Source: Salticus scenicus (Eukaryota > Arthropoda > Arachnida > Araneae > Salticidae). Taken from it: a DNA stretch of 64,000 nt. The stretch lies in NCBI GenBank assembly GCA_963930645.1, contig OZ005649.1:78057626-78121625 (forward strand). The letters run 5' to 3'. Below are positions 34,986 through 46,921 of this stretch, piece by piece. The notes under the pieces were generated by a model, which was not told where the DNA came from, searched no databases, and saw only the letters and a program-made list of their open reading frames with translations. Position numbers and translations under genes: made by a program. The stretch's first letter is position 1, and each line of letters begins with the position of its first letter.

Positions 34986-36477
34986 CACTGGTTCTCATAA
35001 TTATAAGGGCACCCGTTTTTCTATATTAACTAAACACTGAACACTATAATTTAAACGAATATATTTTTTATTAATTTGAATTTCATTAATAGACTATATT
35101 TTAAAAGTTTTATTGTTTTTCTATCTTAAAAAAACTTTAAATACTGTCTAAAAGATGATTTTTCAGGTGTTCACAATTATAAGGACAGCTCGAATCTTAG
35201 TTTTTTTGTTTTCAGTTATTCTTTAAATTAATATTTCATGGGGTCTCTTTTTAGGGTGAAATAGTCAGACATTCTCTCTGGTATATATATGTACATTGTT
35301 TTTTTCTAATATGATAAGTTAAGGTTTTTTCAAATTTTAGGCCACGGGAAAGGTAATAATACAGAAGTTACTTTCTTTAAAGTATTTCCTATTGCTCTTG
35401 AAGTAGAGCAAAAATGTAAGTCTTGTTGAAAAAATATTATTACCCCCAAAAATCTAACAAAAATCTGAGAATTCCATGTTTAAAATTTGCGGATATTCTC
35501 TTGGTGTTCAAAATAATATAAAAAATTACTAAATTCATTCTGCCTTCAGTAGAAACAGCTCCCCAAAGCACCATAGATCCACCTTTAAAATGCCCGATTC
35601 ATATCTGCCTTTAAAAAATCTGATCTGTCTTTCGCTATCTTCAGATCATGCCAGTAACTGTTAAAACTATTTAGTTAATCAAGAATAAAATGTTTTTCAT
35701 CCGAAAATGCAACATTTTACCATTTAAGATTGTGTTTATTCAACTTTAACACAGACGTTCTTTCCTATATTAAATGCTTATTGATTTGTACAGGATTTTT
35801 AGTCATTTTACATATTATTATTTATTTTAAACATGCATAAATGTGGACCCAAGCCTTCCGTTAAAAATTACGATCAAATTCAGCAGCAGTCCTTATGAGT
35901 AGAACAGTAAGAGGAATTATGAGTCTTTGATCTCTGTAAAAAACCCCTGATTTTGCACCAGATCTCTTTCCTATCGAACCAGCAGTTCAACGTTTGATCG
36001 TATTTCCTTCAGCAATTTTAGATCTGCGAATTTCATTAGAAATTCGGCGGATTGAAATTATCCTTCCACTTAAAAAACACATTTATCATACTTCACTACA
36101 TGAACGTTCTTTTTTTCGAGGAGTTATCAGTAATGTCCGTCCAAGAAAAATTGAAGGCTTATATATGAATTAATCTAGACAAGTAGTTAACAAATTCGCA
36201 TGTCAATTGTTATTTATCCGCTAGTAAGTTAAGTAAAACAAAAAAAATCTTGATTGTCCATGAACGATTGCCTATAATTATGAACATCTAAAAATGTGGA
36301 GAAAAATATTTTGCATTATTTTTTTATTAATTTTATTTCATATTTAAAAATAATATAGCAGTTTTTGTTTTTTAGAATACTAGACATATTAAGTGCTCTT
36401 AGAATAATCTTTTCACAATTATTTTTACATTAGTTATTTCAAAACATAAAGTGTCCTTATAAACATGAGAAGGAGTG
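34986..36477 (-). mobile_element. Tc1-like element relic, 1.5 kb
   Basis: The ends CACTGGTTCTCATAATTATA and, inverted, CACTCCTTCTCATGTTTATA are each flanked by TA (34984-34985, 36478-36479). A second inner copy of the TIR core (GTTCACAATTATAAGGACA, about 35170-35190) lies near the left end, and a GAACATCTAAAAATG match lies near 36281. Confidence 0.83.
35440..36060 (-). pseudogene. Tc1-like transposase, broken
   Basis: Translated on the minus strand, 36000-36056 gives ISIRRISNEIRRSKIAEG, a helix-turn-helix type segment of the DNA-binding part. Near 35720-35690 VAFSDEKHF carries the first acidic residue region of the catalytic domain, followed by SYWHDL, and 35585-35530 gives GGSMVLWGAVSTEGRMNLVI, a hallmark of Tc1 transposases. 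Several stops and frameshifts separate these blocks, and the last catalytic region is not recognisable. Confidence 0.78.
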
Positions 36478-36722
36478 TATTACACTTCTTTATCAGCCGT
36501 TGGATTTTTAAGGTATTAAAAATATTTGTTTTCTTTATAAAAATATTTTGAAGATTTGTGTTAATGTATCAATAAATTAAAAAGAAAATCCAAAGAACAA
36601 TAGTTTACAGGCTATCTGGCAACTAAATAAATAAGGATCAATAATCTGGAAGCTAAAAAAATAGCAGTGGATCTAAGATAAATGTTATCGTGCATTTTCA
36701 GTGACAACAAGCATGATATAAA

Positions 36723-37022
36723 CAGTCGCTAACAAAAGCATCCGAACACTAGCAAAAATTCCTATATAAAAAAGTAGAGTTAATACTATTTTGTTAAATA
36801 AATCCTTGTCGAATCATGTTCTTAGACTGACTAAGAACATAATTCGACAAGGATTTACTTAAAAAAACAGTATTAACTCTACTAAATAAATCCTTGTCGA
36901 ATCATGTTCTTGGACTGACTAAGAACATAATTCGACAAGGATTTATTTAACAAATCAGTATTAACTCTACTTTTTTTATATAGGAATTTTTGCTAGTGTT
37001 CGGATACTTTTGTTACCGACTG
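36723..37022. mobile_element. Foldback MITE with two internal hairpins
   Basis: The TIRs of about 65 bases start CAGTCGCTAACAAAAGCATC on the left and, inverted, CAGTCGGTAACAAAAGTATC on the right, followed by CGAACACTAGCAAAAATTCC. TA follows the right end; the left flank reads AA after TA. Inside, two adjacent hairpins (36796-36860 and 36884-36950) each have arms of about 27-29 bases built on CTTGTCGAATCATGTTCTT with an ACTGA loop. The second looks like an internal duplication of the first plus the linker TATTAACTCTACT. A decayed relative lies at 21415-21580. Confidence 0.82.
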
Positions 37023-37429
37023 TATATATATATTAAATATAAACGTGTATATATGTGTGTGTATGTAGACTGTTTAAAAAAATAATAAAGTTCTGCAATT
37101 TCTATTCATACCGAAAAATGCTGTCACAAATGACATTTTAAAATTTCTGAAATATTTTAACGATTGTATAAGAATTAACCGAACTCTGAAGGACATCTAA
37201 AACTAAATTTTGCATATTTTTTCAAATACGCACTTTGTACATCTACAATAATGTACATCTTAAATACAACTTGTACATCTATATTAAATATAAAAATAAA
37301 GTAGTTTCATACAGGCTATTTATTAGTCTCTGTTTCTAAAACAATAATAAAATTATAGATATTTTTTTTTTTTTTTTACATATATAAGCAATAAATAGTT
37401 AATTAAATATAGTCTTTTTAGATCCTCGT
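37023..37429. other. AT-rich spacer
   Basis: (TA)/(TG) tract immediately right of the MITE and a poly(T) at about 37362-37378. No gene was seen. Confidence 0.6.
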
Positions 37430-38440
37430 TTGGTTGATACAAGCTACATATTCAGCTTCAATTATAAGTGATGATGTAGCAGATGCATGTGGTGCTGTTG
37501 ATGCATAAAACATTCAAAAGTCAACACTATTAGATGACGAATTGTCGATATCAAGTTTAGACCGGTCAAAAACCTCTCTCCGATACGCAATGCATTTTGT
37601 TATATTAGCATTCGAGGCTGTTGGATTCAATGTTGAGGAACTGACATTATTTACTAGTTCCATAGATAAGTCAAGAAATGTAATATGTTCAGGAATTCAT
37701 GAAAATGCTCACGAAATGCTTTCGCTGAGAATCCCGGTTATTGTTTATCTTGATAAAAAAAAAAAATTACTTGATATTACTTGATATTACTTGTAATTTA
37801 ACGTGTACTGGTATTTGTTTTAGGTATAGGGAAAATTTTAGTTATTCAAAAATTATACCCTGCTACCGAAATATACATGCAAAATGCTAATATATATATT
37901 TTTTAATTTGTGAGTGGGAAAAATTGTTTACATCCTTGCCGCTTTATGTTTTGATGATATTAGTTACAGGCAATTTATACAGGTACTATAACATTAATTT
38001 AAAAGAAATTTTAAAAGCAATTTATTTTCTTGGTGCTACGGCATTACATGCAATAAATTCTGGTTACTAGAGTATTTGAATTTAAAACAAAGTTTTCCAC
38101 GATCATAACAACAATTTGACTTATTTCTTTGTTTTAAAAATACACTTGGATATTCATAAACCAAAGAAAAAATAAATCTGCATCATTTGATAAATGCATG
38201 TCTGGTTATGTTTTGGCTGAAAAAGAAAAATCAGCGGTAAAAAATAATCAAAAAGATATTTTACAGTTTTTTTGGAAACTACTAGAAAAAAGAATTCCAG
38301 CCTTAATTTAATTATCTTTAGCTTCTATTATTAACACTCATTTCATTAGGTGATTCAAACTATTTGCCTCGCGGTAATATGTTCCAACCACCTGGTGCCC
38401 AAACTTGTACACGATGGATGGCAAAAAGCGTTTATTGACA
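37430..38440 (+). pseudogene. Broken gene of an uncharacterised transposon-associated family
   Basis: Plus-strand blocks in order: QATYSASIISDDVADACG, a TAA at 37507, then LDRSKTSLRYAMHFVILAFE and FTSSIDKSRN in the frame ending at 37784, with IPVIVYLDKKKKLLDIT at its end; AALCFDD near 37950; FINQRKNKSASFDKCMSGYV near 38150-38205; DILQFFWKLLEKR near 38257-38295; and PGAQTCTRWMAKSVY near 38394-38437. From memory these fit the block order of a large, unnamed protein family common in arthropod and cnidarian genomes that behaves like a mobile-element protein: a 'D-R' helix, an 'HWDGKLL' strand, 'CFDTT' and 'PGA..ARWMAK'. At least four frame breaks make it a pseudogene. The function of the family is unknown to me, and the assignment is motif-based. 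Confidence 0.5.
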
Positions 38441-39687
38441 AAATATTTGATGCTTTAAAAACAAAATTAATAAAAACTGATAAAATGAAAAAATTAATAA
38501 CTATGTATTAAATTAAAATCTTTAATGCCGATGCATATAATACAATTAATGGAATTTGATTAAAATGTGTTGAAAATTGACAATGGCAAAATTTAATTTC
38601 ATTCAATAAGATTTGTATGAACCAAAGTGAAATCTGACATTTCACGCCCCCCCTTTCCCCCAACTAAAATCAAAAATGAAAACGCAACAATTATTAAATT
38701 TGATTTTTGAAATGTATGTTTTTAAACAAGCAACACGATTCCTTCAAATTTAAGTGATACTGGTTCCATTGGAATTCTAAAATATATTAATTTTATATTT
38801 ATATAAAAATATTGCATTGTAATGATTTAATGAACATTATTTCTAGAAAGTTCAAATACATAGGAGGTGGCAGTTATTTAAATCATTTTTTCCGAGTTCG
38901 CTAGCATTCATGCAAGATTTAATTAAAATATTTGTAGTAAATATTGAACTAGAAAACTGGTAAGACTGTACATTTAGTATATCAAATTACATTACACGTT
39001 AAAATTAAATATGCGTATCTTACGTATAGATTATATAATTATATAACAAATATTAAATGTTTTGTAAGTAACTTTCGTAAGTAAGCATTTTATGTCTAAT
39101 ATTTTATTTTAAAATCCATTAAACTTATTTATGTTTTTCAATAAAATATGCCATTAAAAAAAAATGCTAATTTTCTGGATTAAATAAAAATATTTTTTAA
39201 GCACATTTTAATATACTTATCGTTTAAGTAAAATACTTATAAATATCGTATTTTCTATTACTTAACTGTCTGTTAAACAATCCTAAAATCTTATAAAAAA
39301 TCATTTATACTTTAAATTATATAAAGTACTTTACGAATAACACAAGAGATATATTTTTACATTCAGCATTTTTTTAAATTTTCAACTTAAAAAAAAAAAA
39401 AAAAAAAGAGCCACTACTTTAAATTTTAGATTCCAAATATTATGGAAGGGTACCTTCGAATCCTAACTTTTTCTTCAAAGAAACCTATGACAAATTTTAT
39501 TTTGTGTAAACATCTGAGAGAATGTTTGCATGACCACCTGATATTTCGTATGGAAATTTAGAATAAACGAGAAATAAACACAGTTGGTGGCTCAATGTAT
39601 TGCGGAAATATGATGTTGATGATGCGAAAAGTTTATGTTATATTTACAAAGTACAAAATGTGATTTTATGTATAGGAACTTAAAAGA

Positions 39688-39721
<34 letters not shown>

Positions 39722-41533
39722 TATTCATAGCTTTTTTTTTTTTTTTTTTTTTTGATTTTCTTTTTCGAACTTAAGAAACTACGAATTATTTTAATGAAGT
39801 TGTGACTATTTGAACTCACAAAAGAAAAATCTTTTGCCTATATTTGTTTTTAAATACGCTTGATAATTTTATAGTTAGGGTATATAGGTTGTACTTTAAA
39901 ATATTACTTTATACAAGGGGTAATCTTCGTATAAGAATCTGAACTATAAAATACTATAGCCGAACTATAGTCATACAAATATTATAGTCATTCTTAGTAA
40001 TAAAATCTGCAAGGCTTTTATTGTTTTATTATATATATAAAAGTATTGATAATTAAAAAAGTTAAAAAATATTGTAAATTTGTCGTTCAAAGAATAAAAA
40101 GACTTTTTTTTTTTTCAAAGTTTCAATTTTTTATATTTTTCTGTTTTTGTTTTAAAACATCTAAAATAAAGATATATATATATATATATATATAAAATAT
40201 ACGTTCATAATTATTCAAATGCTTTTATTTTTCTGAAAAAATATGTAAATTGCAGTTTTTTGAAAATTCTGTATAAACAATTCTGTATTTTGAAAATTCT
40301 GTATAAACGATTTAATCTGCTTAATTTAAAGTAATCTATTAAAAAAAAAAAAATAACTTCGAAAAACATTCTGAATAAAAAAAAATTCTCCAACCTTTCA
40401 TATACTACAAAATTTTATAAAATATCTCCAAGTTGAAAGACTGTTTTCAAAATACACAGCTGTTTAAAAAGTTTGTAAAAATTTACAGTTACTGAAAACT
40501 GAAAAAATTGAAATGAGCGAAACTTCTTAATAAGAAAAAGAAAATATTCGCGTTCTCTTTAAAAATGAAATGTAAAAATATTGCTTGAAATATTTTTTAT
40601 TGTTTATGTATTTTTGTTCTGTGCTTGGAAACAAAATGAATTAGATTATGTGGAAAAAAATGCATAAAGTATATTAAACGTTTCTTCACTTTTGAAAACT
40701 CTGATAAGATGTGAAATATTTAATGAACTTTTATTGTTTATTTTAAAGTTTAAAATAATTTAAACTTTTAACAATAAATTTGGATAGTTACTTTGTTTTT
40801 CAAATTAATTTTATTGCATGAGATATAGTTTATGATCTGAAAATATAACGTAGATCATAAATATCAAGTTGACAATAAAATTTAAGTTGTCGGAAGCAGT
40901 AGAAGTTGTCGGAAATGAGATGATTAAAAAAATTGGCTGAGAACATTATCTGGACTAAAGATACAAAACGTGTGAAATAAATAAAATAAATAACTGAAAA
41001 TATTAAGTTGCATTCCTTAGCGACGATTACTATATACATTACCTAAAATTTCTTTTGCAAGCTTTATCTCGATATTGATTTATTATTTTTTTTTTTCAAT
41101 TAATTGTTATACAGATATTCTGATTTAATCAAGGTCAAACACAGTAAATGATAACGAAGGAAATTTTCTGACTGAAAGCAATAGTTCTGGATTTTATCGC
41201 AGTAGAATGTTAATGGTCTTCAAGGGTTTGACAAGTTTGAGGACCGTTCAGTACTACGAAATCTTTGCACTACGTCTTTATAAATTGGAGAGAAAATTAT
41301 GAACGACAGTTTTTTACTTGTCAATTTTGCAAGCAATTTGTCTTTCATTCATTGCATTTTAATGATGTGGAAAGATTTTTTTTTCAATATCAGTAAATAC
41401 TTTTAAATTATTCATACTCCTAATATTTTAATCCACCGCACTTTAGAATGTAATGAAGGGGGGAAAAGCCTAAAATCCATAGAAAAAGCAGGGGACGAGA
41501 AGGAAAAAAAACTCACAATGTTAAGTGTGTGGG

Positions 41534-41566
<33 letters not shown>

Positions 41567-42195
41567 GGCCATCACACACACCGGAAGAAATAATGGGTCA
41601 AAATTGAGTCATCGACGCTCGGGAAGGGATTGGGTTTGGGGCCCTGAAGCTATCGTCGAGGGTTTAATATGTCTTGCCTATTATACTTCACTGATCAATC
41701 TAATCTCTAGATAATCTTTCTACACTTCATTCTAAATACCCCTTACAATATCATACGAAACTGACGTCGTCTCATTATGTGTAAACTCGTTTTTAAAATT
41801 GGTGTCAAAATTCTGTTTTTCCATTTCTTTTCATTGCGAAATTCCCTTTATACGTCTTTTAAACATACATAGAATCATTCATAAATAATCTACATTTTTA
41901 TTCCATTTTACTTCAGTAATATTTTAATTTAATGCAAGAGTAAATTTAATTTATAAAAAATATTCCAATATTTAATGGAAAAAAACAAAATTGACGGTGG
42001 TCTCAGAGTTAATTACAGCAGTTCAGAGCCAACGAATGCACGTCAAAATAAAGGAAAACTACTTCCGTATTGTGAACGATAGAAAACTAATAAAGCTTAT
42101 TTCATAGGCAGAAACAAATAAGTGAGTTTCATTATTATCTGCCAGATGGCTGTACTATCAATGCTTACTGAACTACTGATTCTGTACTGTAATTC

Positions 42196-42226
<31 letters not shown>

Positions 42227-43879
42227 CCTCTTATTTTACCAGTCTCAATTTTTTTGACATACACTGATTGACTTCTGATTCACTGAAATTTCACTTAGGT
42301 ATATCAGAATTCCATAAGACGCGTAACTGTTTGAACTATAAAAAATTGTTTGATGTCCATGAATATAATTTCAATGAAATGTATGGTGATATATATCCAC
42401 TGAATTAACTTTTTCGTTTTCGCATATTTCCATAACAAAGAATTTCTACATTAAAAATACATGCATACATTAAAAAAAAAAAAATGCTAGCAGTATTTTT
42501 TGAATAGGCTTATAACTATTAAAATAAATAAATAAACTTGATTTTTAGCTAAAGATTTTTTTTTTTTTTTTAAATAATTCAAAAAATGCCTCATTTGATA
42601 ACTGTCGATATTCTTGCATGTATTCCTGGTGTTTCAGCATTTTAGGTAATATTACAACATTTACAAGGAAATTTTGCTTCCTTGCAGCACTCTTTTCGAA
42701 ATATTGTATAAACTTTCATGTTACTTATACTTTATGCATATGAGTGATACAAAAGCAGTGCAGCTACGATGGTAAAGAGTTAAAAAAAAAAAAAAAAAAC
42801 CTTTCCTCTGATTACTTTACGTGTAATTTTTTTTTTTAACTGTGAACGAGTGATTTAGAAATTGCTTTATTTCTGTACGTCCATTTTGCGCATTAAGCAA
42901 GTCTCATTAGACAGAAATCTAGCTTGAAACAGATTCCAAATCACTACAAATTTCCATGTCTAAACCGAGCATTTAGAAACAACATCGAAAAAATAAGAGC
43001 CAAATTGTTAAATAACTTAAAATAGTATCACTCTTATAAGATAGTGATAAATTTCACTCTTTCGAAGAGAGACTTTTCACGCTTCAGAGGTTTACTTCAT
43101 TTTAGCATTTTCCAACAATGATATACCACTCTTTAATAGTTAGGTCTCACACGTCATATTTTAGAGATTAGTAATTTTTAAACTGCACTGCAAGAATATC
43201 GATCCTTGGAAGGTTTGAAAAAGATAATTTTTAAATTTAAAGAGTTCGGGATGTTTTTGGTATGCTGCGAGGAAGATGTGAGAAGGTTATTTCAAATAAA
43301 GCTGTGGAAGATGTCATATTGCCGTGGTAGAGTCCTATACACAGTGCAGAATCACACTGCTCAAGTAGTTTGGCGGTTTTTGTAATTCATTGTAACGTGG
43401 AATTTATACAATATTCACCCTATATAATCCCCCCCCCCCAAAAAAAAAAAAAAAAAAATAAAATAAAATAAAAAATAATTTGACTTCTTTCTTTTGATCG
43501 AAATAGCCGCTGCAATGCATCAGGGCACTTTTTCAAACCATCGCAGTATCACTTATTTATATTTTCCCAGATTCCTTTTAAAGTCATTTTCCGTTATGTT
43601 CTTCACAGAATACTCAATTGTCCTGTCTCTTTAAATTTAATATTAATATTCTCGAGCCCTGTTTTGACAGCGGTCTTTCAGTAAGTTTTTCAAGCGTCGA
43701 TAATCATACAGTGCAGTTGAAAAATTACTACTGTTTCAAGGGATTATATGGATTATGATGACTAAAAAAAAAAAAAAAAAACCCATTTTCTTATTTATTT
43801 CACACAATAATTTTCAGCATATAAAAGGAGAGCATTTAAACAGAATTTAATAAAAGAGACATAGAAATTTTTTAAATAG
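38441..43879. other. Long AT-rich stretch, essentially featureless
   Basis: I see only simple sequence: paired poly(A)/poly(T) at about 39692-39752, (TA)n near 40175, a 33-base poly(A) at about 41531-41564, poly(A) at 42200-42226 and a C-then-A run at 43431-43458. Open frames of 60-75 codons pass through these tracts. Short GC-richer patches at 41440-41680 and 43250-43400 have no recognisable content. Confidence 0.6.
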
Positions 43880-43904
43880 TTAGACGGGCCTTGTTTTAGG
43901 AGAC

Positions 43905-43941
<37 letters not shown>

Positions 43942-44290
43942 TGTACACAGTTTCTCAAAAACTAATGCACGATCATAATGATATTTTGCACACGTTTTCA
44001 AAATAGAATTATCAAGATCTTGATTGAAGGTTTTTTTTCTTTTAAGAAATGTAATTTGAATTTTTGACAGGAGTTATACGGAAAAATATTGCAATTTTCG
44101 ACGCTTTTTACCCCATGTAAAACAATTACAATTAGTTGTAATCGAGAAAAAGAAAAATGTTTCGTTTAAGCTCTAGTCAATTCCATTTTGAAGAAGTGTA
44201 CGAAATTTGAAAAAAAAAATGGGTGCATTAGTTTCTGAGAAATAAAGTCCATCGTTTTTCAGAAGGACCTTTAGCAGCTGGCCCACTGGC
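43880..44290. mobile_element. Possible old element with imperfect TIRs
   Basis: TTTCTCAAAAACTAATGCAC near 43958 and its inverse GTGCATTAGTTTCTGAGAAA near 44224 face each other. Outward, GGGCC...AGACCTTT and its inverse AAAGGTCC...GGCCC continue the symmetry. No clear target duplication, and a poly(A) interrupts the left arm. Confidence 0.4.
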
Positions 44291-44939
44291 TGAGTTTTCC
44301 AAATCTTTAAAGAAAATCTTGTAAAACATTGTTTAAATGTTGCTCAAAAAATATGCTCCAAATTTGGAAAAAAAAAAATTATTCACTATATTTGAGAAAC
44401 AGAGAAAATGTACATTTTTTTTAGGCTTCGAAACTCATGTAACCCCTTAATAAAACATTTTGATCAGTAAATAACGGCCTTTATAATGTAAAACTCATGA
44501 TGAAGAAGGATGTTTACGACTTTGATTACTCTTTTTTTTTTTTTTTAACTTTCCTAACTTTCCTAACTTTCCTAACTCGCATAACTCTTTTCTTAATGAA
44601 AGGCGTCATCTATTGGTCGAAATTCTAACTATTAGTGTTATCATTGGTGCCTTTCCCCCATGGTTCATATAACGCATATACCAATTTTCATTGAAATAAG
44701 TCTTCTGTAAGGAAATTTACGTGGGTTTAAACAACTTAATTTTAATTGTAATCACCCAATAGCTACATATAACATACAAGTGAGATTACGAACGATTAGC
44801 GCAAAAGTAAGGCACAACTAGGAAGTCTCACGGACTATATAAAACAAACATGTGACAGCAGAAAATTACGTATCATAAATATTTATAATTTTATTAAAAT
44901 AAGAAATCGAAATAATTTTATGCTTCTAATAAGGAACAT
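44291..44939. other. No gene recognised
   Basis: It contains a short (AACTTTCCT)n run at about 44547-44576. Otherwise nothing identifiable. Confidence 0.55.
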
Positions 44940-46654
44940 TATCTTTGTCAAGGTCAACTTATAGCTGACAGAAAAATATAAATTTAAGTTTTTTCTGAAT
45001 CAACAATGAACGAATTATAAAATAATCTTTCTTACTTCCCGAAAACTTATATAAAATATATATATAAAAAAGTATTGGTACAGCAAACAATTTATAATAA
45101 ATGAGTGAATAAATTAAAAAATAAACTCTTAAAAATAGGTAGAGTTATGAAAAAAAAAAAAAAAAAAAAAACATAAATACAGAATAATGTGGAAATTTTT
45201 TTTTATCAAATTAAAATTATAATTTAAAAATATAATTTAAAAAAACAAGAAGCATATTCGAATTAAACAAGATCATTGCACGAGTAACAACAATTGAAGA
45301 GGTTTGAACATATTTGCATATCTATATTAATTTTCTGATGAATATTATATTTAGTACATATATTTCGACTAAAATAACAAAATACATTTTACAGAAACAT
45401 TGAAATTAAAAAATGCATTTATTTTAAAAATTAAATAGCAGTTTTCTACAGAAAATGGAGCTGTTAGATAAATCTCACAAGAAATATTGTGATTGTTTAA
45501 AACAGAAAACAATTAATATATATATATATATTTACAAATACTGCATCATTAACATTATTTTTTTTCCACGATTACATAAATATAATTATTTATTAATAAT
45601 ATTACTACGAGTATTATTTATCGATATTTTCTATTACAGTACATTTAAAATAGCAATGCCAAAAATAAATTGAAATAAAATAAAATATCCAGTATGGAGT
45701 TACAATAATAGCACATCAGTGATATGTTGTATCATAAATGATTTAATAACGTTGTTGATAAAAAAGTTAGTGGGATGAAACTGGTTTATGACAATTTTCA
45801 ATAATCATTTTAATTTTCAATATTTTCCATTTACTGATTACATGACTACATTTATTATGAAATTCTTTGAAACACACGATATATTATACGCTAATAAAGA
45901 AATTAGTAGGTGATTAATAAATATGTGCCTTTTTAACGTTATAAAAGAATAGCAGTATTATTTATACAACGAATTATAAATTTTAATGCATGGTACCGAA
46001 AAACAGCTGAATAAAAAATGTCACAAAATTATTAAACTCTTTAAATGTAACAAACAAACGAAATCAATATATATATTTTTTGATTATTAGGGCAAGTTCT
46101 AATTATTATTAACTTTTGAAGTTTAATTAAAAAAATATTAATAGAAAGGTAAATTTTGCATAGTTATTTACTTCTAGTATCCTATTAGATTTTTATTTTC
46201 GATTATATGGAACGAATATTAATTATAAAATGTCGGTACTAAAAATAATATAAATTAAATTAAAATACAAAGAAGATATTTCGCTTGTAAATATGAAAAT
46301 TATTTCGATATACCGCTATCATAAATATCAATGTGGTGAAAAAAAAACTTCCATTAGAACACATGATAACCAACAAATTATGATTTCATGAAGTATTCAC
46401 CATAAAACAAATTTTGTTAAGAAATAGAATTTTTCGGTAACTTTGTTGTAGAAAATTTTTGTTTTCTATTACTACAGAAATTTCGTGGAAAATTTCATAT
46501 TAATCTGTGAACAGAAACAGTTTTTATGTAATCAGATAAAATTTATAATCACTGATACATATTTTATATGGTAGTAGTATTTTTTTTCTGTTTTGAATAT
46601 AGAGAACTTGCTATTAAAGAAAGATTGGGAAATGCTAAGTAGCATCAAAGGATG

Positions 46655-46915
46655 TGTTTCCGTGACTGTGAGGTAGCAACGTCGCACTTCTTATTAATAC
46701 GACCGACTGTGGTTCGATCCTCGCTGATTGAATGTGCAACTTTAAATTATTGCGGGATATGTTTTACAGTGTGCCTTACGGAAATAAAACCGTTGTGTAT
46801 TTTCCTGTATTATCCTGTTACAGGAAATTTTTATCATTGTACTTTTCCATATAATACGAATATTTTTTGGCAACTTTTCTGCCAGAAATTTTCTGTAATG
46901 TAACAGGATGTTTTA
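46655..46915 (+). repeat. tRNA-derived SINE-like fragment plus hairpin
   Basis: GAGGTAGCAACGTCGC (box-A-like) and, about 35 bases on, GTGGTTCGATCCTCGC (box-B-like) at 46668-46710 resemble the tRNA-derived head of a SINE, but no complete tRNA folds. The right part, 46815-46910, is a hairpin: CCTGTTAC.AGGAAATTTT pairs with an inverse ending GTAACAGG, including a CTGCCAGAAATTTTCTGTAA relative of the 28426-28573 MITE. It ends just before the receptor stop codon, in its 3' flank. An 83-codon frame across it is incidental. Confidence 0.4.
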
Positions 46916-46921
46916 CGTCGT

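Noticed and set aside
41529..41714. 61-codon plus frame with basic N-terminus
   Set aside because: The start is a poly(A)-encoded lysine run and the rest has no recognisable motif.
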